From positions 9,502,012-9,566,011 of the forward strand of contig OY783198.1 of assembly GCA_963678675.1 (NCBI GenBank): 64,000 bases of DNA, written 5' to 3'. Both the position numbers and the translations under genes were made by a program. The stretch is from Xiphydria camelus (Eukaryota > Arthropoda > Insecta > Hymenoptera > Xiphydriidae). The notes under the pieces are model-generated. The model saw nothing but the letters and a program-made list of their open reading frames with translations, was not told the origin of the DNA and did no database searches. This document shows, one piece after another, positions 1-10,751 of the stretch (its first letter is position 1; the number at the start of each line of letters is the position of its first letter).

Positions 1-1000
1 GAGACTCCGTATCAATGCGAGCTGTGTGGCAAACGATTTGTACATCACACGTCGTACAATATGCACGCATTGTCGCATACTGGGAAGAAATCGTATCGAT
101 GTCACGTATGTACAAATCGTATTAAGCCATTCTAATGCTCCAATGAAGGCCCGCTCTCTGCAATTGGGAGCTCATCTCGGAACTAAATAGTAGATATTTA
201 TTACGTAGGTGTGCGACTTGTCATTGCTATCCACGTCCCATTTGAAGAGGCACATGCGAGTTCACACCGGAGAGAAACCTTACAGTTGCTCATTATGCGG
301 CAAACGATTTGCCGAACGATACAACTTGTTTGCGCACCAAAAGATACACGATCCTGCGGAAATTATGGCTAAGGAAGCGAAGAAGATGCAGTTTAAGTAC
401 GTCGCGTTAGAAATACCGAATTGCGACTACGTTACGCTGCTTCTTAAAGTCTTACTCTACGCGTAGTGTCCAATATCGATGTGTATGGAATGTTCACGAA
501 TATATGCACACTGCAATATAATCTATCTTTCCGTTTAACTTTGCAGATGCGAACAGTGCGGTATATTGTTCGATAAGAAACAAAAGTTAGATGATCATAC
601 GAAGCAGCACCATAACAGTTCGTGCATGGAGCTTGATAATGATACAAAATGGGCGTTAGGGCACACCATTGACATCGAGCCGCAGCACGTCGTCGAGTTG
701 TCAAAGTTTTACGCGCCTCAGAATGAAAATCAAAACCAACATTCCATAAAGATGGACGCGCAAGACGGCGTTGCGATTGGGCAGTCATGGCAGCAATTGA
801 ATTATCCAAAGTTACAAACTATGGACAGTTTAAAGATCTCACAGTCGCAGGTTCCCTTAACGCCAATCGGTTCAAATTCGTTGACCGTCGCGTTAGACAA
901 TCACCGAATGCTGGTGGAAGTTGGATACAGCAGGAATGTACTTCCGAATATGGGAATTTCGAAGGAAACCTATATTATCCCGGACAAAACACAAATCTGA
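1..1000 (+). CDS. C2H2 zinc-finger protein, 3' part (5' end outside window)
   Basis: Three exons join in phase: 1-105, 209-396 and 547-1000 (stop TGA 998-1000). The product has four C2H2 fingers. The first (CELCGKRF...H-x4-H) is complete in exon 1. The second begins with C-H at the end of exon 1 and continues VCDLSLL in exon 2. The third ([21 protein letters not shown]) follows the classical TGEKPY linker. The fourth ([17 protein letters not shown]) is made by the exon 2/3 junction. About 110 residues of low-complexity, Gln- and Ser-containing tail follow with no recognised domain. Tandem fingers with TGEKP linkers indicate a sequence-specific DNA-binding nuclear protein; the target is unknown. 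The splice sites GTATGT, GTACGT and TAG/CAG support the model. The N-terminal region, which could carry a ZAD or BTB domain, is off the window, so no orthology call is possible. Confidence 0.88.
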
Positions 1001-2225
1001 TACATCGCGTGCGCGTCAAACTGCATTCTTGGTAGGTACTCTTATTTCGGAATACCGTGCTCTCAAAAATATCGACCGTGTTCGAAGTTCTTGACGACGT
1101 TCTCGCACTCGACAAACGTTGAACGTTCGACAACGAGGCGGTGCGACCAAGGTCTGCTACAATTTTTTACTCGTACCATGACACAAAAATGAACATATCA
1201 CGAGTCAAAGAATGCTATTCCACGCTCAAAGTAAGTCACTCGAAAATGTACATGCACATTTTAATGCATATACGCACGCATCGAATAGTAGTCGATGCAA
1301 GACTCTAGACTTTTTACAGGTTACAAAATATTATGTAAAACGCATTAGTTCCTCGCGAGTTCACACGAATATGCCCCTGTACATTTTTCATTTCACCCCC
1401 AATCGCATATTTAATCTTTACGAGATTTATACGAACACTACAAGTTCTTAATGTACTTTTAAACATACATGTATATACGCTGTTTTTACATAATATGTTT
1501 TAAGAGACCGAAACTATTTTCATATCAAACGCATCAAATTGTATATTGGATTGTTTATAGTAAGTTGTTTAACAATAAATATGTTTATATTGATTCTAGA
1601 AGATTTCTCACGTCGTAGTTTTGAAATAAATTTTCCATTTTTCCAAAATATATTTACCAATATTTCTCAACTACATAGATGCCGTACATCCAAAAATAAA
1701 GTGTGCATAGAAGCTCGTAGTTTTTATGCGAGTCAGATTATAAAACTAGAGCTCCAACATGCGTACTTTGCAACCAAAGATTCGGTATATTTAGGTACAT
1801 AAATTCGTATGAGAAAAAAGATTTTGTGGAAATGTCAAATCAATTTATTAACCATAAGAATACTGTGAAAGAAGCAAGACATGCGATGACTGTCAAATGT
1901 ACCTCTTCATGGATCGCCAAAACGAATGGAGGGAAGAAGACGGTCGCTGGTCACTTTTTATAGCTAGAAAGTCATTCAGAATCATCGTGGCTCCAGTATC
2001 TATTATTCCTTGATCGACTGTGCCTCATTTTGTCATCAATCTTACTACCATTGGTTCGTATGTCAATATAATATAATATGATGAAAAATCATCGAAGTAG
2101 GTAGTACATTAAATAGTAGTCAAATCAAATTAGAATTTATAGTCACTTATTGGAGTATAACATCCCAAGTAGAAATGCATGCAAAGTAATTATCGTTAGG
2201 CTTAATTAAATGCATCATTTTTTAT
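1001..2225. other. Intergenic / 3' UTRs between two convergent genes
   Basis: This AT-rich sequence lies between the stop of the zinc-finger gene and the stop of the LRGUK-type gene on the opposite strand. Short open frames here lack coding character. It probably holds the 3' UTRs of both genes. I see no RNA gene or clear mobile element. Confidence 0.6.
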
Positions 2226-5200
2226 TTATGATTCTCTAAATAACCGTTGGTTGCTTGTTATCTTTTTCCCCACATCCGAAAATAACTGACTTGGTTGTCT
2301 CCAAGATTCGGGGATACCAGTCTTCGTTAATTCTTTCTTTTGAATTTTGGATGTAGATAAATTCCTATGAAATTAGGAATCAATCATTTCAATGATGTAG
2401 TAGATTTATCGGAGCATCAATCGGTTATTGGTTTTTATAAAATCAAAGCAATTGAAACGAAATAACTTACTCTCTCAATTCTTCGATTATCGCCTTGATC
2501 TTTATTGGAAGCGTAGCTTTCACCAAATCATCATTTTCTGGATGATGTACGGGTTTCTGATAGGGATAGTTTACATATACTTCGTAAATGAACTTGGTCA
2601 GTGCATCAAACGCTTCTTGAAAGTGATCTGTTAATACCTAAAATACATGAAGACAATTAGGTCAATAAATAGAATATAACATGTAGTGTAGGACAAAATT
2701 TGGGTATTTAATACTGTAACACAAGTGATGAATATACTGTATCGGTTAAACTACACGATATTTTCTCAGAGTAGTTTTCGTTAAAGTTACAGTAGGACCT
2801 CGTAATTGTAATTTAAAATTCGATAATGAATGAATTACGATATTTAAAAAATTTATATTCCACGTTTAGTATTTCTGCTTCCAATTCCTTAGGGTCAAAA
2901 AGATTTTATAATACTACGTGTGTGTTGAAGTTTCTTACCACAAGTGAAAAAAAGCCAGGGTTAAGCCGATGATAATTTACATATTCTAGTCTGGTTGCAA
3001 TAACAGATTCAATGTACATGTCCTCCAAATCTTCCGGTTTACGAGGTTTGTGAATCTATCGAGGAAATGAAAAACGCACACTTTGTGTAGTTCTAAAAAT
3101 ATATCGAATAACAGTTAAGCATTTACCAATATCAGATCTGATTCTTCAGACGATCCTGACTCTCCCGAGAGACTATCGTCAGTTTCTCCCAATTCCAATG
3201 CACTACGACGCAACAGAGCTCTCGCCTTTTGCCTCTTGCGTTTTGACACTTCATCGTCAATGATGATATTCGATTTCTCATCTAGAATTACCTAATTCAA
3301 TGAGACATTTGATAAATAATTTTTTTTTCAGGGCTCTCTTCATATCAACGATGCAAGTGTTAGGATCAGTGCCGCACCTTCAGTTCTGAACGTCTAAATC
3401 CTCCAGGCTGAGATATTATCTTCTCGGGTTTAATAACTACCGCATCTTCGTCTTCATCCCCTTTGAAGGTAATATGCTTTTTTTCCTCCATCTCAACCTC
3501 TATTCTCGTCTTCTTCATTTTCGGTAGCATCGTTCGGCTTTCAACTATTATGTCGGTTGCCGTTGCGCCGGTTCCTTGCGGTCGCACCGTTGGACCGTAC
3601 ACGGGTAGCTCCAATCTTTCGATCATCTATATAGAATGCACGACTTCTTTGTCAGTAATTTTCTCGAATTGATAAAGTCGATACTATCATTCACCTCGTA
3701 CCTCGTTAACTATATCAGAAATAAAATCCATTTTGCTCGTCGTCGACTCTAAACTCTCCTCCACGCGTCTGTCTCTGCGCTCTTTAAGAGCCAGCAAATT
3801 TTCTACGCTATCTTTAATCCACGTGATGACTTGAAATTTTTCCTTCAGCCACCGTCTGTGCATTTCCAACTCTTTTGTAAGAACTAGGATCACTTTAACG
3901 TATTTATATTGGCACCGAACTTGTACGGCCGCGTGTAGATCCATGTGGGTGATGCCGACTTTTCTTTCGAGAGCTAACGCCGAAAATTCGTTCACATCTG
4001 TAATCGCGTCGTCGTCATGAGGATTACGAGAACGGATTACACGATATGGTTTGGGCTACATTAATTAGGATAACTTGAAAAACGTATTGCAATGTACGCA
4101 GTAGGTCTACAGTGATAGAACCATTGTCATTTCTTTGGTTTATTAATGTACTAACGGAAACCGTAACTGTTTCCCAAGAGCTCCTCAACGGATATAAATT
4201 CTCCACGTCGGGCCATTTCATTGAAATCCTGCCTACTTATGAAATGATACAGCTGCGCTTCTTCTTCACTTTGCGGTATCTCCCTCGTCGTGTAGCTACG
4301 ACAGTATCTTACCTGAATGAAGTACCGTTCGTTGTCAAATGATACGGGGTGCCATTTGAAAGATTTAAAAATGTTCGACTACATTGATAGCTCTCACTCT
4401 TTTAGACAAAGCAGTGGCAATTTTTCGCGCCAATAACCCTTTCTTAACTGCCGAGGGACCCGAAAGTATAATCAAGGGTGGGTCGGGCTGATCGTAGGGT
4501 GTCACGTGCGTGTCGATATTAGGATTATTTAATTGTTCCAGTAAATTCAACTTCGTTATACTGCGAGCGGTGAGAAGCTCTAATGAAGGTTCAAATAGCG
4601 TAGCAGCAGACACCTACGTATACGAATACGAGTCCGGATCGCTTTATCTTTTTTCGTTGAAAGCGTCCGACGCGTGAGACAATATCGAGATAGCATTTGC
4701 GAGTACCTTCTCTGCTATAGACGCTCTCGCACCGTCGACAAACATAACGCTCGGCATGGAGAAGAAAACGACAGCTCTGTAGTTGGGCCATTTCGTACAA
4801 GGATTACCTCTAAAGTCAACTTCGCAGATCCGACTTCTCAGGTATGATACTTCCAGTAGATCGACTATTCTGTTGTTTCTCAGGTCTACGATGCGCAGTC
4901 CGAACGCATTCTGCGGCATTAACAAAGATCTAGAAACACGCGATAAAGCGGCACACGGCCACGGTATCGCGAACTTTTAACGCTCCGTCGTAAATACCTG
5001 GAAAAATTCCAAGGTGGTCAGCTTATTATGCGCCAGAATTATAGTTCGGAGGCATGGTAAAGTGTTAATGCCGCAGCCAGGTTCGGCAGTCTTGAAAGTC
5101 GTTACGCAATTGTATTCCAAGTTTAGCTCTTCGATGCGCAATTTATCCAAATTCTCAATCGTCTTGATAAGATTGTAGGACAGATTCAAATATCGCAAGT

Positions 5201-6280
5201 GTCTGGTATAACGAGAGAAGGCAGAACTTAAAGCGTTCAAGAATGTTATGGACTTCCTTTCATAGCGAAAGTACTGACTTCAAACCCTGCAGCCCAGAAA
5301 TGTACTCGATGTGATTGTAGGAGAGGTCCAGTCTGACGATGCTCCAAAATCCACTCAAATCGGCTATTTCCGTTATACGATTACGCGACAAGTTGACGTA
5401 GGTCAGATACCAAGGAGGAGAAAATTGTAGCGCACTTTTCAGCCTGTTACGGGCTACGTTTAGGTAAATCAAATACGGGATACCGCCAAGCGGAGTTAAA
5501 TCGGTGATATTATTGAACGCTAGATCGACATATTGAAGATAACGGTGGTACCGCAGTATCGAGATGTCTACGAGATTCTGAAACGAATGCAGGTCGGATA
5601 AATGTGATTAGAATGGTGGAGAATTGCTGTGCATTGCCCGAATCTGCAATTACCATGTGTACCAATACGCATTTGTTCAACACGTAGAGTCTGTTTTCAG
5701 GTGATTTCGTCAAGAAGCTGGAGCAAGCTCTGACCACTCTATCCGAAAGAACACCGGCCAGTTCTATCGGGTTGAGTTTAATTTCTTCGATTTTTCTGCT
5801 TCTGACGACTGGTGCATTGAAATCTTCCCATAAATCTATGTAAAGTGCGTAACCACCCCATCTGCTTTCAATGATCCTTTGCCTCTTCGCATCTGCTGCA
5901 GCGAATTCGAACCACTTCTCGGTATCTTCGGACGAAGTGTACTACTTTACGATCAAATGAAACACGTCACGTCAATGCAGAAATTACTAGAATTCCTTTT
6001 GTCTTTATGATTTTAAATCTCCATGTAAAATTTCCATGGGAACGATACGACTAATTTTGATAGAAACTCAAGTATTTTTATAGATGAGTCATAAAATTAT
6101 GTATACCGAGGAAGTAGTCGAAGAGCATAGACTGGATCCCGAACTGCTTGAAAGAACATCAAGCGGTACAAATTCATCTTCCTCTAAGAATGCCGAGCTT
6201 GATCTCCCCAGACGTTCTTCCGTACTCTTGCGCCGACTTCGTTTCGGGGTATCCTCATCGTGTATCATAGACTTGCTCAT
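2226..6280 (-). CDS. LRGUK: Leucine-rich repeat and guanylate kinase-like domain protein (LRGUK type)
   Basis: Thirteen exons on the minus strand join in phase: 6280-6107, 5941-5654, 5577-5279, 5202-4998, 4910-4707, 4613-4398, 4312-4156, 3997-3702, 3626-3378, 3291-3127, 3055-2939, 2637-2471 and 2364-2226. They give about 891 aa, close to the roughly 825 aa I recall for human LRGUK. The N-terminus is Ser-rich. LRRs follow (for example LRYLNLSYNLIKTIENLDKL, then an LRIVDLRNNRIVDL repeat and an LRR cap). The guanylate-kinase-like domain begins at about residue 436 with LIILSGPSAVKKG. The P-loop is degenerate: it has GPSAVKKG instead of the usual GxxGxGK, as in vertebrate LRGUK. YTTREIP and SYGF resemble the GMP-binding and lid segments. 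The tail is acidic and charged. In mammals LRGUK acts in sperm head shaping and flagellum assembly; that role here is inferred from family. Start: ATG at 6280-6278 opens the first exon. Confidence 0.9.
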
Positions 6281-7686
6281 TAAGTGAGTCGTAGATAAGA
6301 GATACTCGAGCTAAACGATACATTTTATATATTATGCTATCCTTCATCTCGTAGACAGGTAATATCGATGATACTGATACGCTTGTACTTGTTTATTCTG
6401 ATCGTCCGAACTGTTATTACGGTGCATCGCGTACCCGCCAGAACCATTTTTCAATTCCATTCTGTTCGCTGTATATATTGGAACTATTTGGATATATTGA
6501 ATGAGAAAGATATTTGAATCTTGCAAAATGTGTTTACCGATACGTGTAAAATCATTACTCGTCAAAAGCAATAAACAGATGAAGTTCGAATTTGGAAGAA
6601 GGAATGCTTTTATACTGCACCCATAGTGCATTCTTATGTGTGTACACTGTAAAAAATATTTGCCGTAAAATTAATACAAATGTGTAGGAAGTTTTTATCA
6701 TGCACGAATGTGTATTAAAATTACGATACATTTGTATCTTAAAATACCTTTAATATACATTTGTATTAAAATTTTTAAATATTTGTTGTAAATTAATATT
6801 TCTTTTACATTTTCAAACTCTGGTTTGTAAATTTAATACATGCTTCTTAATTTTCAATACGCAACCTAATACGAAAGAGTTTACGCGATGATACTATTAG
6901 GTGTACAACTTTGCTTCCGCCGTTTTCGATTCGTGGATCACTTCAAAAGATTACCAGTTTTTTCAACGCGGAATTCGTACGCTGCCCGAAAGATGGGAGA
7001 AAGTAGCGACCAGCGATGGAGAATACTTTGAATCATAAATGTATAACCAGTTTTTTACAATAAAGCCTCAAATTTCGGAAAAACGGCGGAAGCATAGTTG
7101 TATACCTATTATTTATTTTTATATGTAAAATAACCCCGATGAAGCGTCTGGTGCATGCAAAGTCAAAAGTCTTATACTTTATGCGATCGCATAGACTGCA
7201 CGCTTCCAAAGCCGTCATTTGCTTGTTCGCCTTACAGTTCCTCATCCTCGTAAAACATTGATAATTTTAATGCACCAAATTGTAATTTTGACGTACGAGG
7301 TTGTAATTTTAATATCTCGTATTGTAAAATCAATATAAATTCTTATAATTTTCGTAAACACGTTTTGTAATTTTCATAATGTATTTGAAAATTGAATACT
7401 TATTTTAAAATTAAGAATATTCTTAATTTTAAAATAATAATAATATATATTCTTAATTTTATAATGATATTATATCTTATTACACAGCGAGAGTAGACGC
7501 ATGCTTCGTATAGGTAGTGTCCTACTTTCATTGCACAAAAGCACAAGTTCTTTGCGATAGAGTAATTTTATTAGACGTTAAATACGCATTTTTTACAGTT
7601 ACAAGTGATTTACCCATTGAAAGTATACTCATAGGTTTATTGAATTCATTTTAGAGTTTGTAGCGAAAAGACTAGATGTTTCTCTA
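6281..7686. other. Intergenic, AT-rich
   Basis: This is the 5' flank of the LRGUK-type gene and the 3' flank of the acetyltransferase gene. It contains AT-rich runs, including short imperfect inverted TTAATTTTAAAATAA-type sequence near 7395-7465. I see no gene or RNA gene here. Confidence 0.5.
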
Positions 7687-8501
7687 TTACAAATTCATCC
7701 TATAGTAATGCCAGCCTTCCTTCTCAGTTAAATCGTCCACCTTCTGGCGCTTGTAAAACTCTCTTGCCGGATTCCAGTCTAAGACTCTAAAGTCTAATCC
7801 CTTGCAGTGGGTTTCCTTTGCTTTCTGTGAAAAGAATAAGGGTACCCAATAGGTACTTTTTCTGTTTGCTGAGGTTATGCACACGGGGGATCCCTATTTA
7901 GGATTCTTACAAATAAATAGGATTCTGTATCGCAGACGCACCTTAACTACAGCCTTAAAAAGCATACTGCCAATGTGCTTTTTGCGAAACTCTGGCTTCA
8001 CGTACAGGTCTTCCAAATATAATTTTTTCCCCAACCATGTAGAGTAATTGTGACAGTATAATGCGTAGCCGATTACTTTTTCATCTACAGTAGCGAGGTA
8101 ACATTCAAAAAGTGGAGGATTGGTATCAAAGCCGTCTTTTTCCAAAACTGCAAATTAAAATACGGGGTGTGGCGGGATAAGTATTGACGTTTAGTGTCGG
8201 CCAATACTTCTCCTGTCGACCATTGAAGGTGCTTTATCAGTCGGCGGGAAAAGTCTTGACCGAACTCGAATATGATTATGAACGAAAATTTGAAGAGACT
8301 TACCATTAGCACCAATTGTTGGGCCTTCCGGGTGGTTTTCGAAATCTGCTAATTCCTACAATAACGAAATAAAAAAAAATTGGCCGGCCTTTGCAGGTAA
8401 TTGCAATAAATGACACCACATAAATAGATTATTACTTGAATTAAACTAATAATAGCCTTGCAGTCTTCACGTTTAGCTTCTCGAATTGTTACGCTTTCCA
8501 T
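7687..8501 (-). CDS. Diamine / thialysine N-acetyltransferase (SAT1/SAT2 family, GNAT fold)
   Basis: Four exons join in phase: 8501-8436, 8355-8304, 8147-7942 and 7824-7687. They give 153 aa; vertebrate SAT1/SAT2 are about 170 aa. The start MESVTIREAKREDCKAI is typical of SAT proteins. ELADFENHPEGPTIGAN follows, then the core GYALYCHNYSTWLGKKLYLE and the acetyl-CoA segment DLYVKPEFRKKHIGSMLFK. The C-terminus WNPAREFYKR...GWHYYRMNL is diagnostic of the family. The enzyme transfers acetyl from acetyl-CoA to small amines in the cytosol. SAT1 acts on spermidine/spermine and SAT2 prefers thialysine; I cannot decide between these from sequence alone. The usual R-x-x-G-x-G/A loop reads R-K-K-H-I-G, with His at the first Gly. 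A palindromic element lies just upstream of the start. Confidence 0.88.
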
Positions 8502-8531
8502 CTTGTGTTTTGAAATCTTGAATGCTTGATC

Positions 8532-8732
8532 TGGCCATATCTGTTTATAGATTGAACGAACAAATTGTTTACAATTGAACCGGCATTTTTGACCGTAAGT
8601 ACGAATCCTGACCTACATGGCAATCCATGCACTGCCATGTAGGTCAGGATTCGTACTTACGGTCAAAAATACCGGTTTTATTGTTTAATTGTATAAAATT
8701 TGTTCATTAAATCTGTATACAAATATGGCCGA
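8532..8732. mobile_element. Palindromic MITE-like element upstream of the acetyltransferase gene
   Basis: The centre is a hairpin with 44-nt arms (8579-8622 and 8633-8676, one mismatch by eye) around a 10-nt loop. Weaker pairing continues outwards, from GGCCATAT near 8533 to ATATGGCC near 8730. No target duplication could be fixed. It lies about 30 bases from the SAT start codon, so it probably sits in the promoter or 5' UTR. Confidence 0.7.
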
Positions 8733-9250
8733 TCGCGAAGCTCAGTTCAGGCTTACTGAACCGTGGTTTCAACAGATGCAACTTTATCACGGGTATGGAA
8801 AGGCGGTTTAACCTTAAAATTTCCAGCAAATGTATTGTTATGCAATACCTATGGTATACCTATGTTATTATAACCTATACGAATGTATCATACATCATTG
8901 TCGGAGAATAATTACCTGAATAAGGATTATTTTTTAACCCTTAACTGGTGAGGTGCCGTCTCAGACCGCGCGGCACGTGCTGCGCAAATGGGTTTACCGA
9001 GGCACCTATCACCCCAGTTAACGATTTTTATTCTGACCACAGGCATCAGTTTGCAAAAAATACCCGAAACATCATTATACTTAATTCTCCTGATTCATAT
9101 TGATCCCTCCCCATCGCAAAATACAGTCAAATTTGAATCAACGGTTTGGGAGGCGTTCTTACCTGCGTTGGTCCCATGGGACCAACACGGCCGGTTTTGG
9201 TACATTACTTGATGGTCCCATGCGTCCCATGGGACCGAGGTTGATGTAAT

Positions 9251-9453
9251 GCGGCGTTTACATATGCATGGATTTAGTGGCACCAGTGGTCCCGCCAGTT
9301 CTACTTGCATGACTTCAGCATACTACAGCCTTTTTCGGTCTATGCATGCAAAGATTCAACTTGTATGCAAGCGATGTTTACACTTGCAAATTTAATTTAC
9401 TGGCGCGCCAGTTTTTATTGGCGCCACTAAATCCATGCATGTGTAAACGCGGC
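9251..9453. mobile_element. Small TIR element (about 200 bp)
   Basis: The terminal inverted repeats are about 31 bp with two mismatches. Both contain ATGCATGGATTTAGTGGC (left at about 9263-9281, right as its complement at about 9423-9440) and the GCGTTTACA outer part. No coding sequence is present. No target duplication was identified. Confidence 0.6.
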
Positions 9454-9779
9454 ACAAGCTCGCAATTTTCGCTCGGAGTTTAACTCCCGAGAACGTGTAA
9501 GCTCGTTACTCGTTGCTCATGCAAAACTCGCAGTTTTAATGGGTTCTTTTTGATTGCAGATACACGGTACATCCTTCATCTATCACAGCAAAAATTTAAC
9601 AACTTTTGATAATGTGACGTTACGTCACGTTTTCGCAGAACGACAGTTCTTTGGACAAGTCTACATGAAGCGACGACCATCGTATTTTCCGCTAAAGAAC
9701 GCGGGCAGTTCAAAGGACTCTCAAATTCAAAACTCGTGTATTAGAAATTCTTGCTATTAGCATATCTCTTTCTTACTGC

Positions 9780-10421
9780 ATCGAACGAAGGTCACTCGAG
9801 GGATGAGATGGGATATGATAAGGCCAAGCAGGGGGCTGGAATGCGCTCGCAGTCCCGTACCTTTCGCGGAAGGCCGATTCCTAGTGCGTCACGCGTCACT
9901 GAAATCACTCTGCTAATCACCGCCAACCGTCGGCTACTTAATCCGCTTTACGGAGAAATAACGACGAACTCCGATCCCTTCGTACGGTACGAGCAACCGT
10001 CGCTTGGTCCCGTTAGGTACATGATTCAGGGAAGCGTCACCCCTCGCGTTCACACCACTTTTCTAGCTAATCCGCGCACACCGCATAGCTCACCGTCATT
10101 CCCATTCAGCCAATCAGAGCGTACCGCATTGCTCACGCTATCCCCACTATCTAGTTGTTGTAAGAGATATAAACCGCAACCGAATGCAAGAGAGCGGAAG
10201 TATAGTTTTGTTCTGTGTTCGGTGTAGTATATAGTGATCAGTGTCTCTTCACTCATTAGTGTGTTTCTACAGTCAATAAAACTGAATCCTGTCGGTAACC
10301 TGCATTAATTTCTATCTTGTTTCCTTGAATTTTACTGTAATTCGCGCCACTCGCACGATTGAATGTAACTCATTCACGACCTCACGCGGTAAAACGGACT
10401 GAATTAGACCGGGTCGTAACA
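9780..10421 (+). mobile_element. Possible LTR-retrotransposon LTR remnant (right part)
   Basis: The stretch has a TATA-like box (GATATAAACC near 10166), a polyadenylation signal AATAAA near 10275 about 110 bases later, and an end GGTCGTAACA near 10412-10421. This is the order of signals expected in an LTR (U3-R-U5). I could not find the matching TGTTACGACC start, a primer-binding site or internal gag/pol, so it would be a truncated or solo LTR. A host promoter followed by a chance AATAAA is the alternative. Confidence 0.35.
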
Positions 10422-10751
10422 AACGAGGTTTAAGTAAATTAAGATAGATAGCAGCAATCCTTAATTTCTAATAATGGAAGCCATTCTTATTTTTCCTACG
10501 TTCATTGAAAGATTTCCTTCGATCTGACCAATCACCGTAAAGTTATTAAATAGACTGAAAAAGAAACAGTGTACGCATGCGCAAACTATTCCCCAATAGC
10601 TATTGCAGTCTGAAGAAAACATTCTTGTGTCGTGCGTCGTGCGGTGACGTGGTGTTGTGTGCCGAGTAGTGTCAAGTTTCGCGTTCACGGTAAATCAAGT
10701 TTTACGTATTCGGGTGTGCGCGTGCGTTACGGTCACCATATTCTCGCAAAT

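Noticed and set aside
4024..4100. Possible extra exon in the LRGUK-type gene between 4156 and 3997
   Set aside because: It can be spliced in phase, but joining 4156 directly to 3997 keeps phase and gives a continuous guanylate-kinase-like sequence (SYGFHVNEFSALALERKVG). The extra segment interrupts the domain.
8725..8811. Short frame starting MADREAQFRLTEPW
   Set aside because: Its start codon lies inside the arm of the palindromic element at 8532-8732, and no continuation with a matching exon was found.
9751..10227. 158-residue open frame
   Set aside because: There is no recognisable domain, and it overlaps the LTR-like block and a TATA-like region. It looks like chance openness in GC-rich sequence.
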